DNA of 64,000 bases from Ryuthela nishihirai (GCA_038380435.1 JAWZYU010000028.1:39925095-39989094), one strand, 5' to 3'. Positions 42,905-53,925 are shown, numbered from the stretch's first letter. The notes: generated by a model not told the origin, from the letters alone. Numbers and translations: made by a program.

Positions 42905-45900
42905 GGATTAAAACTTACATCTAATATTAAGGCGTTGAATAAATGCTTACATCTATGAATATGGCATTGGTGTAATAGTTCAAAGACTTACATCTATGAA
43001 GGAGGCGTTGGTTTAATAGGTTAAAGACTTACATCTATGAAGGAGGCGTTGGTGTAATAGGTTACATCTATGAAGGAGGCGTTGGTGTAATAGGTTGCGT
43101 CTATGAAGGAGGCGTTGGTGTAATAGGTTATGTCTATGAAGGAGACGTTGGTGTAATAGGTTGAAGACTTATGTCTATGAAGGAGGTGTTGGTGTAATAG
43201 GTTGAAGACTTATGTCTATGAAGGAGGCGTTGGTGTAATAGGTTGCATCTATGAAGGAGGCGTTGGTGTAATAGGTTGCGTCTATGAAGGAGACGTTGGT
43301 GTAATAGGTTAAAGACTTATGTCTATGAAGGAGGTGTTGGTGTAATAGGTTGAAGACTTATGTCTATGAAGGAGGCGTTGGTGTAATAGGTTGCATCTAT
43401 GAAGGAGGCGTTGGTGTAATAGGTTGCGTCTATGAAGGAGGCGTTGGTGTAATAGGTTATGTCTATGAAGGAGACGTTGGTGTAATAGGTTGAAGACTTA
43501 TGTCTATGAAGGAGGCGAGGAGGCATTGGTGTAATAGGTTGCATCTATGAAGGAGGCGTTGGTGTAATAGGTTGTGTCTATGAAGGAGGCGTTGGTGTAA
43601 TAGGTTGAAGACTTATGTCTATGAAGGAGGCGTTGATGTAATAGGTTGAAGACTTATGTCTATGAAGGAAGCATTGGTGTAATAGGTTGCGTCTATGAAG
43701 GAGGCGTTGGTGTAATAGGTTGCGTCTATGAAGGAGGCGTTGGTGTAATAGGTTGCGTCTATGAAGGAGGCGTTGGTGTAATAGGTTGCGTCTATGAAGG
43801 AGGCGTTGGTGTAATAGGTTGCGTCTATGAAGGGAGGCGTTGGTGTAATAGGTTATGTCTGTGAAGGAGACGTTGGTGTAATAGGTTGAAGACTTATGTC
43901 TATGAAGGAGGTGTTGGTGTAATAGGTTGAAGACTTATGTCTATGAAGGAGGCGTTGGTGTAATAGGTTGCATCTATGAAGGAGGCGTTGGTGTAATAGG
44001 TTGCGTCTATGAAGGAGGCGTTGGTGTAATAGGTTATGTCTATGAAGGAGACGTTGGTGTAATAGGTTGAAGACTTATGTCTATGAAGGAGGCGAGGAGG
44101 TATTGGTGTAATAGGTTGAAGACTTATGTCTATGAAGGAGGCGAGGAGGCATTGGTGTAATAGGTTGCATCTATGAAGGAGGTGTTGGTGTAATAGGTTG
44201 TCTATGAAGGAGGCGTTGGTGTAATAGGTTGAAGACTTATGTCTATGAAGGAGGCGTTGATGTAATAGGTTGAAGACATGTCTATGAAGGAAGCATTGGT
44301 GTAATAGGTTGCGTCTATGAAGGAGGCGTTGGTGTAATAGGTTGCGTCTATGAAGGAGGCGTTGGTGTAATAGGTTGCGTCTATGAAGGGAGGCGTTGGT
44401 GTAATAGGTTATGTCTATGAAGGAGACGTTGGTGTAATAGGTTGAAGACTTATGTCTATGAAGGAGGCGAGGAGGCATTGGTGTAATAGGTTGCATCTAT
44501 GAAGGAGGCGTTGGTGTAATAGGTTGTGTCTATGAAGGAGGCGTTGGTGTAATTGGTTGAAGACTTATGTCTATGAAGGAGGCGAGGAGGCATTGGTGTA
44601 ATAGGTTGCATCTATGAAGGAGGCGTTGGTGTAATAGGTTGTGTCTATGAAGGAGGCGTTGGTGTAATAGGTTGAAGACTTATGTCTATGAAGGAGGCGT
44701 TGATGTAATAGGTTGAAGACTTATGTCTATGAAGGAAGCATTGGTGTAATAGGTTGCGTCTATGAAGGAGGCGTTGGTGTAATAGGTTTCGTCTATGAAG
44801 GAGGCGTTGGTGTAATAGGTTGCGTCTATGAAGGAGGCGTTGGTGTAATAGGTTGCGTCTATGAAGGAGGCGTTGGTGTAATAGGTTGCGTCTATGAAGG
44901 GAGGCGTTGGTGTAATAGGTTATGTCTGTGAAGGAGGCGTTGGTGTAATAGGTTGAAGACTTATGTCTATGAAGGAGGCGAGGAGGCATTGGTGTAATAG
45001 GTTGCATCTATGAAGGAGGCGTTGGTGTAATAGGTTGTGTCTATGAAGGAGGCGTTGGTGTAATAGGTTGAAGACTTATGTCTATGAAGGAGGCGTTGAT
45101 GTAATAGGTTGAAGACATGTCTATGAAGGAAGCATTGGTGTAATAGGTTGCGTCTATGAAGGAGGCGTTGGTGTAATAGGTTGCGTCTATGAAGGAGGCG
45201 TTGGTGTAATAGGTTGCGTCTATGAAGGGAGGCGTTGGTGTAATAGGTTATGTCTATGAAGGAGACGTTGGTGTAATAGGTTGAAGACTACTGTCTATGA
45301 AGCAGGCGTTGGTGTAATAGGTTGAAGACTTGTGTCTATGAAGGAGGCGTTGGTTTTATAGGTTGCGTCTACGAAGGAGGCATTGGTGTAATAGGTTGCG
45401 TCTATGAAGGAGGCATTGGTGTAATAGGTTGCGTCTATGAAAGAGGGGTTGGTGTAATAGGTTATGTCTATGAAGGAGACGTTGGTGTAATAGGTTGAAA
45501 ACTTATGTCTATGAAGGAGGCGTTGGTGTAATAGGTTGAAGACTTATGTCTATGAAGGAGGCATTGGTGTAATAGGTTGCGTCTATGAAGGAGGCGTTGG
45601 TGTAATAGGTTATGTCTATGAAGGAGACGTTGGTGTAATAGGTTGAAGACTTATGTCTATGAAGGAGGCGAGGAGGCATTGGTGTAATAGGTTGCATCTA
45701 TGAAGGAGGCGTTGGTGTAATAGATTGTGTCTATGAAGGAGGCGTTGGTGTAATAGGTTGAAGACTTATGTCTATGAAGGAGGCGTTGATGTAATAGGTT
45801 GAAGACATGTCTATGAAGGAAGCATTGGTGTAATAGGTTGCGTCTGTGAAGGAGGCGTTGGTGTAATAGGTTGCGTCTATGAAGGAGGCGTTGGTGTAAT

Positions 45901-47222
45901 AGGTTGCGTCTATGAAGGGAGGCGTTGGTGTAATAGGTTATGTCTATGAAGGAGACGTTGGTGTAATAGGTTGAAGACTACTGTCTATGAAGCAGGCGTT
46001 GGTGTAATAGGTTGAAGACTTGTGTCTATGAAGGAGGCGTTGGTTTTATAGGTTGCGTCTACGAAGGAGGCATTGGTGTAATAGGTTGCGTCTATGAAGG
46101 AGGCATTGGTGTAATAGGTTGCGTCTATGAAAGAGGGGTTGGTGTAATAGGTTATGTCTATGAAGGAGACGTTGGTGTAATAGGTTGAAAACTTATGTCT
46201 ATGAAGGAGGCGTTGGTGTAATAGGTTGAAGACTTATGTCTATGAAGGAGGCATTGGTGTAATAGGTTGCGTCTATGAAGGAGGCGTTGGTGTAATAGGT
46301 TATGTCTATGAAGGAGACGTTGGTGTAATAGGTTGAAGACTTATGTCTATGAAGGAGGCGAGGAGGCATTGGTGTAATAGGTTGCATCTATGAAGGAGGC
46401 GTTGGTGTAATAGGTTGTGTCTATGAAGGAGGCGTTGGTGTAATAGGTTGAAGACTTATGTCTATGAAGGAGGCGTTGATGTAATAGGTTGAAGACATGT
46501 CTATGAAGGAAGCATTGGTGTAATAGGTTGCGTCTATGAAGGAGGCGTTGGTGTAATAGGTTGCGTCTATGAAGGAGGCGTTGGTGTAATAGGTTGCGTC
46601 TATGAAGGGAGGCGTTGGTGTAATAGGTTATGTCTATGAAGGAGACGTTGGTGTAATAGGTTGAAGACTACTGTCTATGAAGCAGGCGTTGGTGTAATAG
46701 GTTGAAGACTTGTGTCTATGAAGGAGGCGTTGGTTTTATAGGTTGCGTCTACGAAGGAGGCATTGGTGTAATAGGTTGCGTCTATGAAGGAGGCATTGGT
46801 GTAATAGGTTGCGTCTATGAAAGAGGGGTTGGTGTAATAGGTTATGTCTATGAAGGAGACGTTGGTGTAATAGGTTGAAAACTTATGTCTATGAAGGAGG
46901 CGTTGGTGTAATAGGTTGAAGACTTATGTCTATGAAGGAGGCATTGGTGTAATAGGTTGCGTCTATGAAGGAGGCGTTGGTGTAATAGGTTATGTCTATG
47001 AAGGAGACGTTGGTGTAATAGGTTGAAGAATTACATCTATGAAGGATGCGTTGGTGTAATAGGTAAAAGACTTACATCTATGAAGGAGGCGTTGGTGTTA
47101 TACGTTGAAGAATTACATCTATGAAGGATGCGTTGGTGTAATAGGTAAAAGACTTACATCTATTAAGGAGGCGTTGGTGTAATAGGTTGAAGACTTACAT
47201 CTATGAAGGAGGCATTGACGTA
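42905..47222 (-). repeat. 4.3-kb minisatellite derived from a 5' splice junction of the PTP gene
   Basis: Tandem units of 33 and 41 bp. On the minus strand the core reads CCTATTACACCAACGCCTCC, then TTCATAGA; the true exon end reads GATTACGTCAATGCCTCC, then TTCATAGAT followed by GTAAGTC. The 41-bp form also carries the intron start (YRTAAGTCTTCAA), the 33-bp form does not. The array merges with the live exon at 47199. Near-identical 690-bp blocks repeat at about 45.28, 45.97 and 46.66 kb, and ~577-bp blocks at 43.3-43.9 kb. Units with an intact GTAAGT sit only at the two edges (42.95-43.04 and 47.07-47.2 kb); internal 41-bp units read ATAAGT. Confidence 0.97.
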
Positions 47223-47275
47223 ATCCGTGTCTGGAACTCCGGGAAGAGGCTCAAGAACAACTCTGTTGTAGTCAT
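47199..47275 (-). CDS. PTP exon: D1 DYNRVVL ... DYVNASFID
   Basis: 77 nt: two bases complete the Tyr of PYDYNRV, then 25 codons end at FID; acceptor CTTCCAG, donor GTAAGTC. It carries the conserved D-Y-x-N-A-S-F-I-D motif. Its 3' end and donor are the template of the adjoining 4.3-kb minisatellite. Confidence 0.95.
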
Positions 47276-47624
47276 CTGGAAGATAACAGTTTTCTTTATT
47301 AGAGTAATTTCAGGTGAAAATAAATAAAACAGAAAGCGCAGTTATCAATATCAAACAAGTTTCTTTAAAATTTATTCTTCATAGGCTTAAACCTATGAAG
47401 AATATATTTATAGGATATATACCATTGGTTGATTTCGGTTATTTCTCAAATAGTCTTACAAGTTAGATTTACATAATCAAATCCAAAATAAGAAAACTCA
47501 AAAGGAAAAATTGCCAAAACAAGAAATAAAACATGGAAACTGAGCGAAATTCGTTGCAGCTTTATTGTTAGAAACTTCACAGTTAATCAGCAGCATGTCT
47601 ACTCTAGATCAAATGGAGCTTGAT

Positions 47625-47775
47625 TCGATCCTGGTAAGTCTAAATGTGTCTTCTGTTGTGTTTGACACTGAGGTCTAACCTTCGTCACAGAGCTTTTCTG
47701 TGGTGTATTATACACACGGGCTCCTATAGTTCTCTGTGGCAAGCAGCTGCTTGATGAATATTCTTATATTTCAAT
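47625..47775 (+). mobile_element. SINE-B, 5'-truncated and diverged
   Basis: From GATCCTGGTAAGTC through CTCCTATAGTTCTCTG to GCAAGCAGCTGCTTGATG. Confidence 0.8.
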
Positions 47776-47833
47776 ATTATGATAATTTGTGTGTTCATAT
47801 AGCGCGCTTTACTGTTGATCAAAGGATTGTTTG

Positions 47834-48138
47834 GGTTGGGTTGTTTTACCTCTGAGCGGCACTTTTTTGCACACCATGGGCTAAATGGCCAGGTCACATG
47901 GACCCCGAAGGCTCAGAGAAGGTTAGGGGAGGGGATCCACTGGAACAGCTGTTGGGAGACAGATGGTAGCCTCCCGTCAAGGCCATCCAGCGTGTTCTTT
48001 AACGTGCACAGGGTATGGCTCTCCCGCACACGGGGCAACGGCTTAACGTCCCATCCGACGGACGGCGGCCTTTACAATCCCATCGGTGTCCCCTACTGAC
48101 CGTGGGCAGGGCGGGGAATTTTGCGGAGATAAATCTCA
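47834..48138 (-). mobile_element. SINE-A, 5'-truncated
   Basis: Tail and body to GAGATAAATCTCAA; the tRNA-like head is missing. TGATCAAAGG on both sides may be the duplication. Confidence 0.9.
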
Positions 48139-48139
48139 A

Positions 48140-48335
48140 TGATCAAAGGGACCTGGATTCGAGCTCCGGGTAAGTTATGGGTGTTGTGTTATCTTTCTGC
48201 TGAGGCCTCACCTTTTCCACAGATCTCAGCTATGGTATATATAACAATATATGGTATACATACTAACAGTCTCCTGTCAGACCTCTGTGGCAAGCAGTTG
48301 TTTGAAGGGATATTTTTTATATACATATATATTTA
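48140..48335 (+). mobile_element. SINE-B, partial head
   Basis: Starts in GGGACCTGGATTCGAGCTCCGGG (B box) and runs to GCAAGCAGTTGTTTGAAGG. Confidence 0.85.
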
Positions 48336-48380
48336 TAGAAATGAGATGCTATGGAATGAAAAAATCATGTCATAAGAAAT

Positions 48381-48777
48381 TGGGTTGGGAGTGACTGAGT
48401 CGGTAGCATCTCATTTCAGGCTCATAATTGTTATTGTCAGGCTCATAATCTGTTACTTTCCAGGTTCGTGTCCCAATTGGGCCATCGCTGCCTTGTCCTC
48501 GGTCAGTAGGGGATACTCACGAGCTTGGAAAGACCACCGTCCACGTATGGAACGTTAATTCGTGGCCCCGTGTAACGTGAGAGCCATACCCTGTGCACGT
48601 TAAAGAACATGCATAGGCTTGACGGCAGGCTCCCATCTGTCTTATCTGTCTCCCAACAGTTATTCCAGTTGGTTCCCTCCCCTAACTTTCTCTGAGCCCT
48701 CGGGGTCTTTATGACCTGGCCATTTAGCCCACAGTGTGCATAAAAAGTGCAGCTCAGGAGTAAAACAACTCAACCCA
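48381..48777 (+). mobile_element. Old SINE-A, diverged
   Basis: TTGGGAGTGACTGAGTCGGTAG head with a short internal duplication of CAGGCTCATAAT, then a worn body and AACAACTCAACCC tail. Confidence 0.85.
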
Positions 48778-49078
48778 AAGAAATTATACAAATTGTGGAA
48801 TACTGAAAGATTAATTGCATATATTTCTAAAATATACACTAGTTTAAAGAATTAAATCGTTTCAAATAACAATACATGTTAAGGCTTAGGTCTGAGAAAT
48901 ATATCTTTTGATTGTAGTTTTGTTTTAAAATATTCGAACCTGAGGATCGAGATATTAATATATTTCATTGAGATCTTAATTTGCTATTACATTTAAAAAA
49001 GATAACTTATTTCAGCAGTTATTGAGTTTCTACTTTAGCTTCCCATTGACATAACATAGGTTTGTAACGTAATTTTTC
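48778..49078. other. Intron, no feature seen
   Basis: AT-rich unique sequence. Confidence 0.4.
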
Positions 49079-49088
49079 TCCATAAGTG

Positions 49089-49493
49089 GGGACGAGGGTG
49101 GCTCAGTCGGTAGCGCGCCAGGCTCGTAATCTGTAGTTCCCAGGTTCGAGTCCCAGCTGGGTCAGTGTTGAGATTTATCTCCGCAAAATTTCCCCGCCCT
49201 GCCGACGGTCAGTAGCGGACACCGATGGGCTTGAAAAGGCCGCCGTCCGTCGGATGGGACGTTAAGCCGTGGCCCCGTGTGTGGGAGAGCCATACCCTGT
49301 GCACGTTAAAGAACACGCTGGATGGCCTTGACGGGAGGCTACCATCTGTCTCCCAACAGCTGTTCCAGTGGATCCCCTCCCCCAACCTTCTCTGAGCCTT
49401 CGGGGTCCTTGTGGCCTGGCCATTTAGCCCATGGTGTGCAAAAAAGTACCGCTCAGAGGTAAAACAATCCAATCCAATCCAATTCCATAAGTG
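49089..49493 (+). mobile_element. SINE-A, full length, expanded tail
   Basis: Head GGGACGAGGGTGGCTCAG; the tail reads AACAATCCAATCCAATCCAA, showing expansion of the pentanucleotide. TCCATAAGTG flanks the copy. Confidence 0.94.
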
Positions 49494-49836
49494 TAGACGG
49501 AACATACCGACACCAGAATCAGTGCCAAGTATCTGCTTTAAAGCGTTAGCCGTGTGAATTCCAGACAAGCCCCGCAAGAAAGCATTTAAAGTTGAACAAT
49601 GTGCGGTATGCTGAAGTTCTAATTGGACTAACACCATTCTCTGTGGGTTGGGTGTCTGACGGTGGGGACATCACCAACTGGCGCAGATATTTCGAAACAT
49701 TAGACATTTGAAAGCAGGCAACAAAATCGAAGCTACCAGGAATTCTGAGTAAGGAAATTGGTTTCGTAACAAATAACTAGAGAGGAATCCTGGTCGGTCT
49801 TTGTCGAGTTCAAAATAGCACACATGACTTCGGGCT

Positions 49837-50228
49837 GGGTTGGGTTGGGTTGTTTTGCCTATGAGCGGCACTTTTCTGCACATCATGGGCTAAATGGCCA
49901 GGTCACATGGACCCCGAAGGCTCAGAGAAGATTGGGGGAGGGGATCCACTGGAACAGCTGTTGGGAGACAGATGGTAGCCTCCCATCAAGGCCATCGAGC
50001 GTGCTCTTTAACGTGCACAGGATATGACTCTCCCACACACGGTGCCACGGCCTAACGTCCCATCCGACGGACGGCGGCCTTTCCAAGCCCATCGGTGTCC
50101 CCTACTGACCGTGGGCAGGGCGGGGAATTTTTCGGAGATAAATCTCAACGCTGACCCAGCTGGGACTCGAATCTGGGAACTACAGATTACGAGCCTGGTG
50201 CCCTACCGACTGAGCCATCCCCGCCCCC
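49837..50228 (-). mobile_element. SINE-A, full length with TSD
   Basis: Three TTGGG units at the tail. TGACTTCGGGCT at 49825-49836 and 50229-50240. Confidence 0.95.
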
Positions 50229-50494
50229 TGACTTCGGGCTCTGGAGGGCCAGGGCTCAGAATAATTTCAATTTGAAATATTTATTGCAATTATGAAAAAA
50301 TAAGTAAAAGTATAAAATAGTTTTTTTATTTCAATTTAAATCTTTTAATCAGTGTTTAGTAATTAAAATTAAGCACCATGAGGCTTTTGATAAGTTTTTA
50401 AGGATTCTTTATTTTTAATAAATGAATGGTTCTTTGCGTTTATGATGATGTTAGTCATGAAATTTCAGTTTTCACTAGAATTTCTGTAGTACTT

Positions 50495-51274
50495 CCCAGG
50501 TTCGAGTTCCAGCTCAGTTAACTTTGAGATTTATAGTTGCTAAATCCCATTTTGCCCTAAAAGAGAAATGGGGCATCTTTAGGACTAGAAAGCTCGGGTT
50601 CGTCTGATGAGAGTTCAGCCGTAGTCTCGTGTGCAGGAGAGCCATACCCTGTGTACAGTCGCTCAAAAAGTATACGAACACTACGGTTGATTACAGAATT
50701 CAGAAAAAATATCTGGCAACGATTTTTTTTAGAAATTAGTGATCTGGCAACCTTCGTGTCATCACCCATAGTGTTCGGGTATTTTTTTGAGCGACTGTAG
50801 GTGGTCATATTATTTTGATACTAGATCGTGTGGGCTCACTCACGGAAATATTGAGCGTGTGCAGTTACCGCTCACAGCAAACTGGAGCGTGTGCAGTAAC
50901 TGCACACGCTCCAGTTTGCTGTGAACGGTAACTGGAGCGTGTACAGTTGCTGTACACGCTCCAGATATTTTTCTTGAATTCTGTAATCACGTGACACAAA
51001 GGTTGCCAGATCACTAATTTCTAAAAAAAATCGTTTGCAGATATTTTTTCTGAATTCTGTAATCAACCGTAGTGTTCGGATACTTTTTTGAGCGACTGTG
51101 CGTTAAAGAACACGTTGAATCCTATCTTCTCCTATCTGTCCCATCTGTCTCCTAGCAGTTGCCCAGTGAGTCCCCTTCCCCCAACTTTCTATGAGCCCTT
51201 GGAGTCCTTGTGACCTGGCTATTTAGCCCATTGTGTGCAAAAAAAGTGCCGTTCATGAGTAAAACGACCCAACT
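50495..51274 (+). mobile_element. Old SINE-A split by a composite MITE
   Basis: Left piece 50495-50653 (CCAGGTTCGAGTTCC ... ACCCTGTG) and right piece 51101-51274 (CGTTAAAGAACACG ... AACGACCCAACTC) are continuous once the MITE is removed. Confidence 0.85.
50656..51098. mobile_element. Composite MITE
   Basis: CAGTCGCTCAAAAAG start, a shortened MITE half, then GGTGGTCATATTATTTTG with the AACTGCACACGCTCC hairpin, then a MITE half to GAGCGACTG. The left flank is TA; the right flank has decayed to TG. Confidence 0.88.
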
Positions 51275-51683
51275 CACAGAATGGTCCAGTTTGTAAGCCC
51301 AATGTCCCTAGAGAGAATAAGTAGTGAATGATGTCGTCTTACAAGAACTTTTGGCTCATTACCAGAAGAGCACAAAATTCCACCGGAACTGCTAGCAGCA
51401 TTTCAAGCAGCAGGACCGGTGTTATAAATTTGATGGCCCTAAACAAAGTTTGTTTTGGAGCCCCTTTGAACTCTGTAGCTCTTGGCACGGGCTTTGTTGA
51501 CCCATGACTAGGGCTGGCCTTGTGAAGAAGTGTAAACTGTTGTTGATACATAGAAGATCGAATAATTCACTGAGTTCCAAGCAATGCGAAAAATAGCAGG
51601 TTTAAGTGCTACTGCCGAATATTTGGGAAGATTCACATATTTTTCGAATTATTGAAATCTTATTGCCTCGATCGCTTCTCCAG
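51275..51683. other. Intron, unassigned
   Basis: Moderately GC-balanced sequence (TTTCAAGCAGCAGGACCGG...) without exon features in the PTP frame. Confidence 0.4.
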
Positions 51684-51877
51684 CTCAACTATTATCTTCG
51701 TTATGCACAGTGCGGTAAATAAGTGTTGAGAATGAAATAAAATTCCAATATTAGGTACGAGTATCATTCCGCAAGAGGCCGCTATAGATGCACTGAAGTA
51801 TCTTCTCGGCAGTACAGCTAACCCCACGGTTACGGTTTTTAAGAAGTCCACTGAATCATAACTAGTTGAGATTCTGT
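51684..51877 (-). mobile_element. Short repeat X with terminal CTCAACTA, uninterrupted copy
   Basis: Bounded by CTCAACTATT and ...AACTAGTTGAG. Its complement matches 52229-52321 joined to 55115-55210. It holds a single TATAGATGCACTGAAG site and so represents the empty site of the Maverick insertion. Confidence 0.8.
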
Positions 51878-52165
51878 TGTTCCTTCGTACGGATATGTGT
51901 GCATTGTGTATTACTGCGTCGTCAGAAACGTATCAATGGAACAACGTGTCAACATCAAATTTTATCTAAATGTAGAGAGAAAAGCTCCACTGAAACACGC
52001 GAAGTTTTGCAAACATCTTATGGAGATGAGGCTCTGTTTTCGTTCAGAATGAATTCAGAACTTCATTTCGTTTGATTCAGATTTCAGTTTTTGTTCAAAT
52101 TTCAGAACTTCAATTCGTTTGAGAATTTCGTTCTTCATTTTCGTTCGTTCAGTTTTTTTTCCGCC

Positions 52166-52321
52166 ATGGCCGAACTTTCTATTATAATTAGTTGGGCCAG
52201 CATAGCACTGTATACAAGGAACAACAGAATCTCAACTAGTTATGGTTGAGTGGACTTCTCAAAAACCGTAACCGTGCTGGTTACGGTTAGCTGGGCTGCC
52301 GAGAAGATACTTCAGTGCATC
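52166..52321 (+). mobile_element. Left flank of the Maverick: SINE-C piece and repeat X, left half
   Basis: CCGCCATGGCCGAACTTTC ... GGGCCAGCATAGCACTG matches SINE-C at 56.28 kb; then CTCAACTAGTTATGG ... ACTTCAG is repeat X. It ends in TGCATC, the first copy of the Maverick TSD. Confidence 0.78.
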
Positions 52322-52404
52322 AGTAGTATTGTCCCACTCCACGGTAACCCCACTAGTGCTTTCCCCCTATGACGTCACTGACCACGCTCACTTCCGGACA
52401 CGCC

Positions 52405-52585
52405 CCTAATTAATTACTAATTAGTAACCAATTAATTACTAATTAATAACCAATTAATAATCAATTAATAACTAATTAATAACCAATCAATAATCAATTA
52501 ATTACTAATTAATAACCAATTAATAATCAATTAATAACTAATTAATAACTAATTAACAGCCCATAATTAATTAAAAATAATTAAA
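52405..52585 (+). repeat. AATTAATAACC ~11-bp tandem
   Basis: TTAATTACTAATTAGTAACC / AATTAATAACCAATTAATAATC units next to the left terminal repeat of the Maverick. Confidence 0.9.
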
Positions 52586-52660
52586 AATTAATTAATCCCC
52601 CTTATAAAAAAAACCATTTATTAAAAATTCCCCCCCTTTATTAACCCACCCTTCCTTACC

Positions 52661-52990
52661 CCTTTTTAACCCGTGGCGTCATCTGGTGACTATGAGGAGT
52701 ACTATTTTCGGAAAAACCCCTATTTAAGCTATAATTTCCCGTTTTTGACTCCCCTTTATTAAAAAACCCCTTCCTACCCTCCCTTTTAACCCCTGGTGCC
52801 ATCTAGTGACTATGAGGAGTACTATTTTCGGAAAAACCCCTATTTTAACTCTAATTTCCCGATTTTTGATTCCCCCTTTTCATTAGAAAAATCCCCCTAT
52901 CAAAAGTTCCGCCCCCTTTATTAAAATTCCTTCCCCCTTTTAACCCCTGGCGCCATCTAGTGACTATAATGTCGGGAAAAAACCCTCGAT
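52661..52990 (+). repeat. Three ~120-155 bp direct repeats in the Maverick
   Basis: TTTTAACCCSTGGYGYCATC and the following TATGAGGAGTACTATTTTCG recur at about 52664, 52783 and 52937; the last copy is shortened. Subterminal repeats of this kind could be regulatory, but that is only a guess. Confidence 0.9.
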
Positions 52991-53195
52991 TTTAGTCGTA
53001 ATTAAACTTTGATGGGTGGCAACGATCGGATGATGCAAGCCTCAGAATAGTTGCAAGGGTAGCAACCTCCCGCAGAAAGGGATGATGCAATCCTCATAAA
53101 TAATTACAAAGTCCAATCGTCTCCTATTGGCTTATTATATTTCCTGATAAAACTACGGGTCCTGATTGGTTATCCTAGGTGGCTGCTTTCCCTCG

Positions 53196-53230
53196 TTAAA
53201 TAGGGGCCAGCCCTCGGGTGCGTCATTGTT
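53196..53230 (+). promoter_or_regulatory. Possible TATA + initiator of the Maverick small gene
   Basis: TTAAATAG at 53196-53203 lies ~29 nt upstream of the A in TCATT (53223-53227), which fits TATA-to-initiator spacing. The ATG follows at 53235. Position and spacing only; no other support. Confidence 0.35.
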
Positions 53231-53234
53231 CACG

Positions 53235-53513
53235 ATGCAGGCTAGCAATCCAGATGTGTGGTGTCTCGGTGAAGAAGTTTATGTTGTGCCTTCGCTGTTC
53301 AAAAATAAGTTTTCTGTGTACGTACGTCGCTACAAGAAATATGAAAATGGCGAACTCATCTACCCTACACCTGTGGGGGTTACCCTCTCCATACCTGAAT
53401 GGGAGGCTTTGTGTGTCACGTTCCCCCTCATAGAGGACCAAGTGAAAATCGGTCCCGATCAGCAGACATGGCACGTGATGCTGGTTTACGTGCCTACATG
53501 TATCACAATGTAG
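53235..53513 (+). CDS. Maverick-borne PC4-like small protein
   Basis: 92 codons from the ATG just after the putative initiator. Residues ~16-55 (VYVVPSLFKNKFSVYVRRY, then GELIYPTPVGVTLSIPEWEAL) have the layout of the C-terminal domain of transcriptional coactivator PC4/p15: a strand, V-x-V-R-x-Y, then P-T-x-x-G-x-x-L-x-x-x-x-W-x-x-L. That fold binds single-stranded DNA. The match is by motif reading only. Two further copies of the W-motif follow downstream in other frames, suggesting that the original protein or gene set contained repeated PC4-like units. The reading stops at 53511-53513, possibly prematurely. Confidence 0.55.
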   Translation: MQASNPDVWCLGEEVYVVPSLFKNKFSVYVRRYKKYENGELIYPTPVGVTLSIPEWEALCVTFPLIEDQVKIGPDQQTWHVMLVYVPTCITM

Positions 53514-53515
53514 GT

Positions 53516-53925
53516 GGTGAACGCTGTGTCGACTTCATCAAAGAATCAGCTGACCAAAGAACTCTACAGTTATGTGTTGTGAGACGCTATATAACGCTGA
53601 ACACCTCGCAGTGGTTCACGCTGGCTATCCACGTAGACGAAGTGATGCGCGTTGTGCATAACATGTGTGGAACTCTCAAAGATCACCATCTCCGTACGGC
53701 TATTATAAAACATTCAGAATCCGTTCGACCTTTCCTGTTGGGACCTGTTTTCAGGGGTCCCGGTGTGTTTACCTACTGCTGGTGGATATTTTCCGACAAG
53801 AGCTAACGTGTCTGATTCCGTTAGATGGACTTCAACCCGAAGAAAAAATAGTGACCATCGTAGGGTGGACTGGTGACTTGGACATTAACACCTTGGCACA
53901 GGTTTTTGCGGATAAGGCCTGTTGA
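53516..53925 (+). pseudogene. Second PC4-like unit and downstream tail, frame-broken
   Basis: In another frame the sequence reads GGERCVDFIKESADQRTLQLC, VVRRYITLNTSQWFTLAIHVDEV and FLLGPVFRGPG to a stop near 53804-53806. A third frame then gives PLDGLQPEEKIVTIVGWTGDL to a stop near 53925. YITLNTSQWFTL matches the G-V-T-L-S-x-x-x-W-x-x-L motif of the unit before. An AAATAAATAA polyadenylation-like site follows at about 54004-54013. Confidence 0.45.

Noticed and set aside
43323..46387. Repeat-protein genes (LLHRRNLLHQ or GGVGVIGCVYE peptides)
   Set aside because: These are by-products of the 33-bp minisatellite in several frames and on both strands. Without transcript evidence they are not genes.
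49834..49850. Interstitial telomere repeat (TTGGG)n
   Set aside because: It is the tail of a SINE-A with its own TSD, not an array of telomere units.
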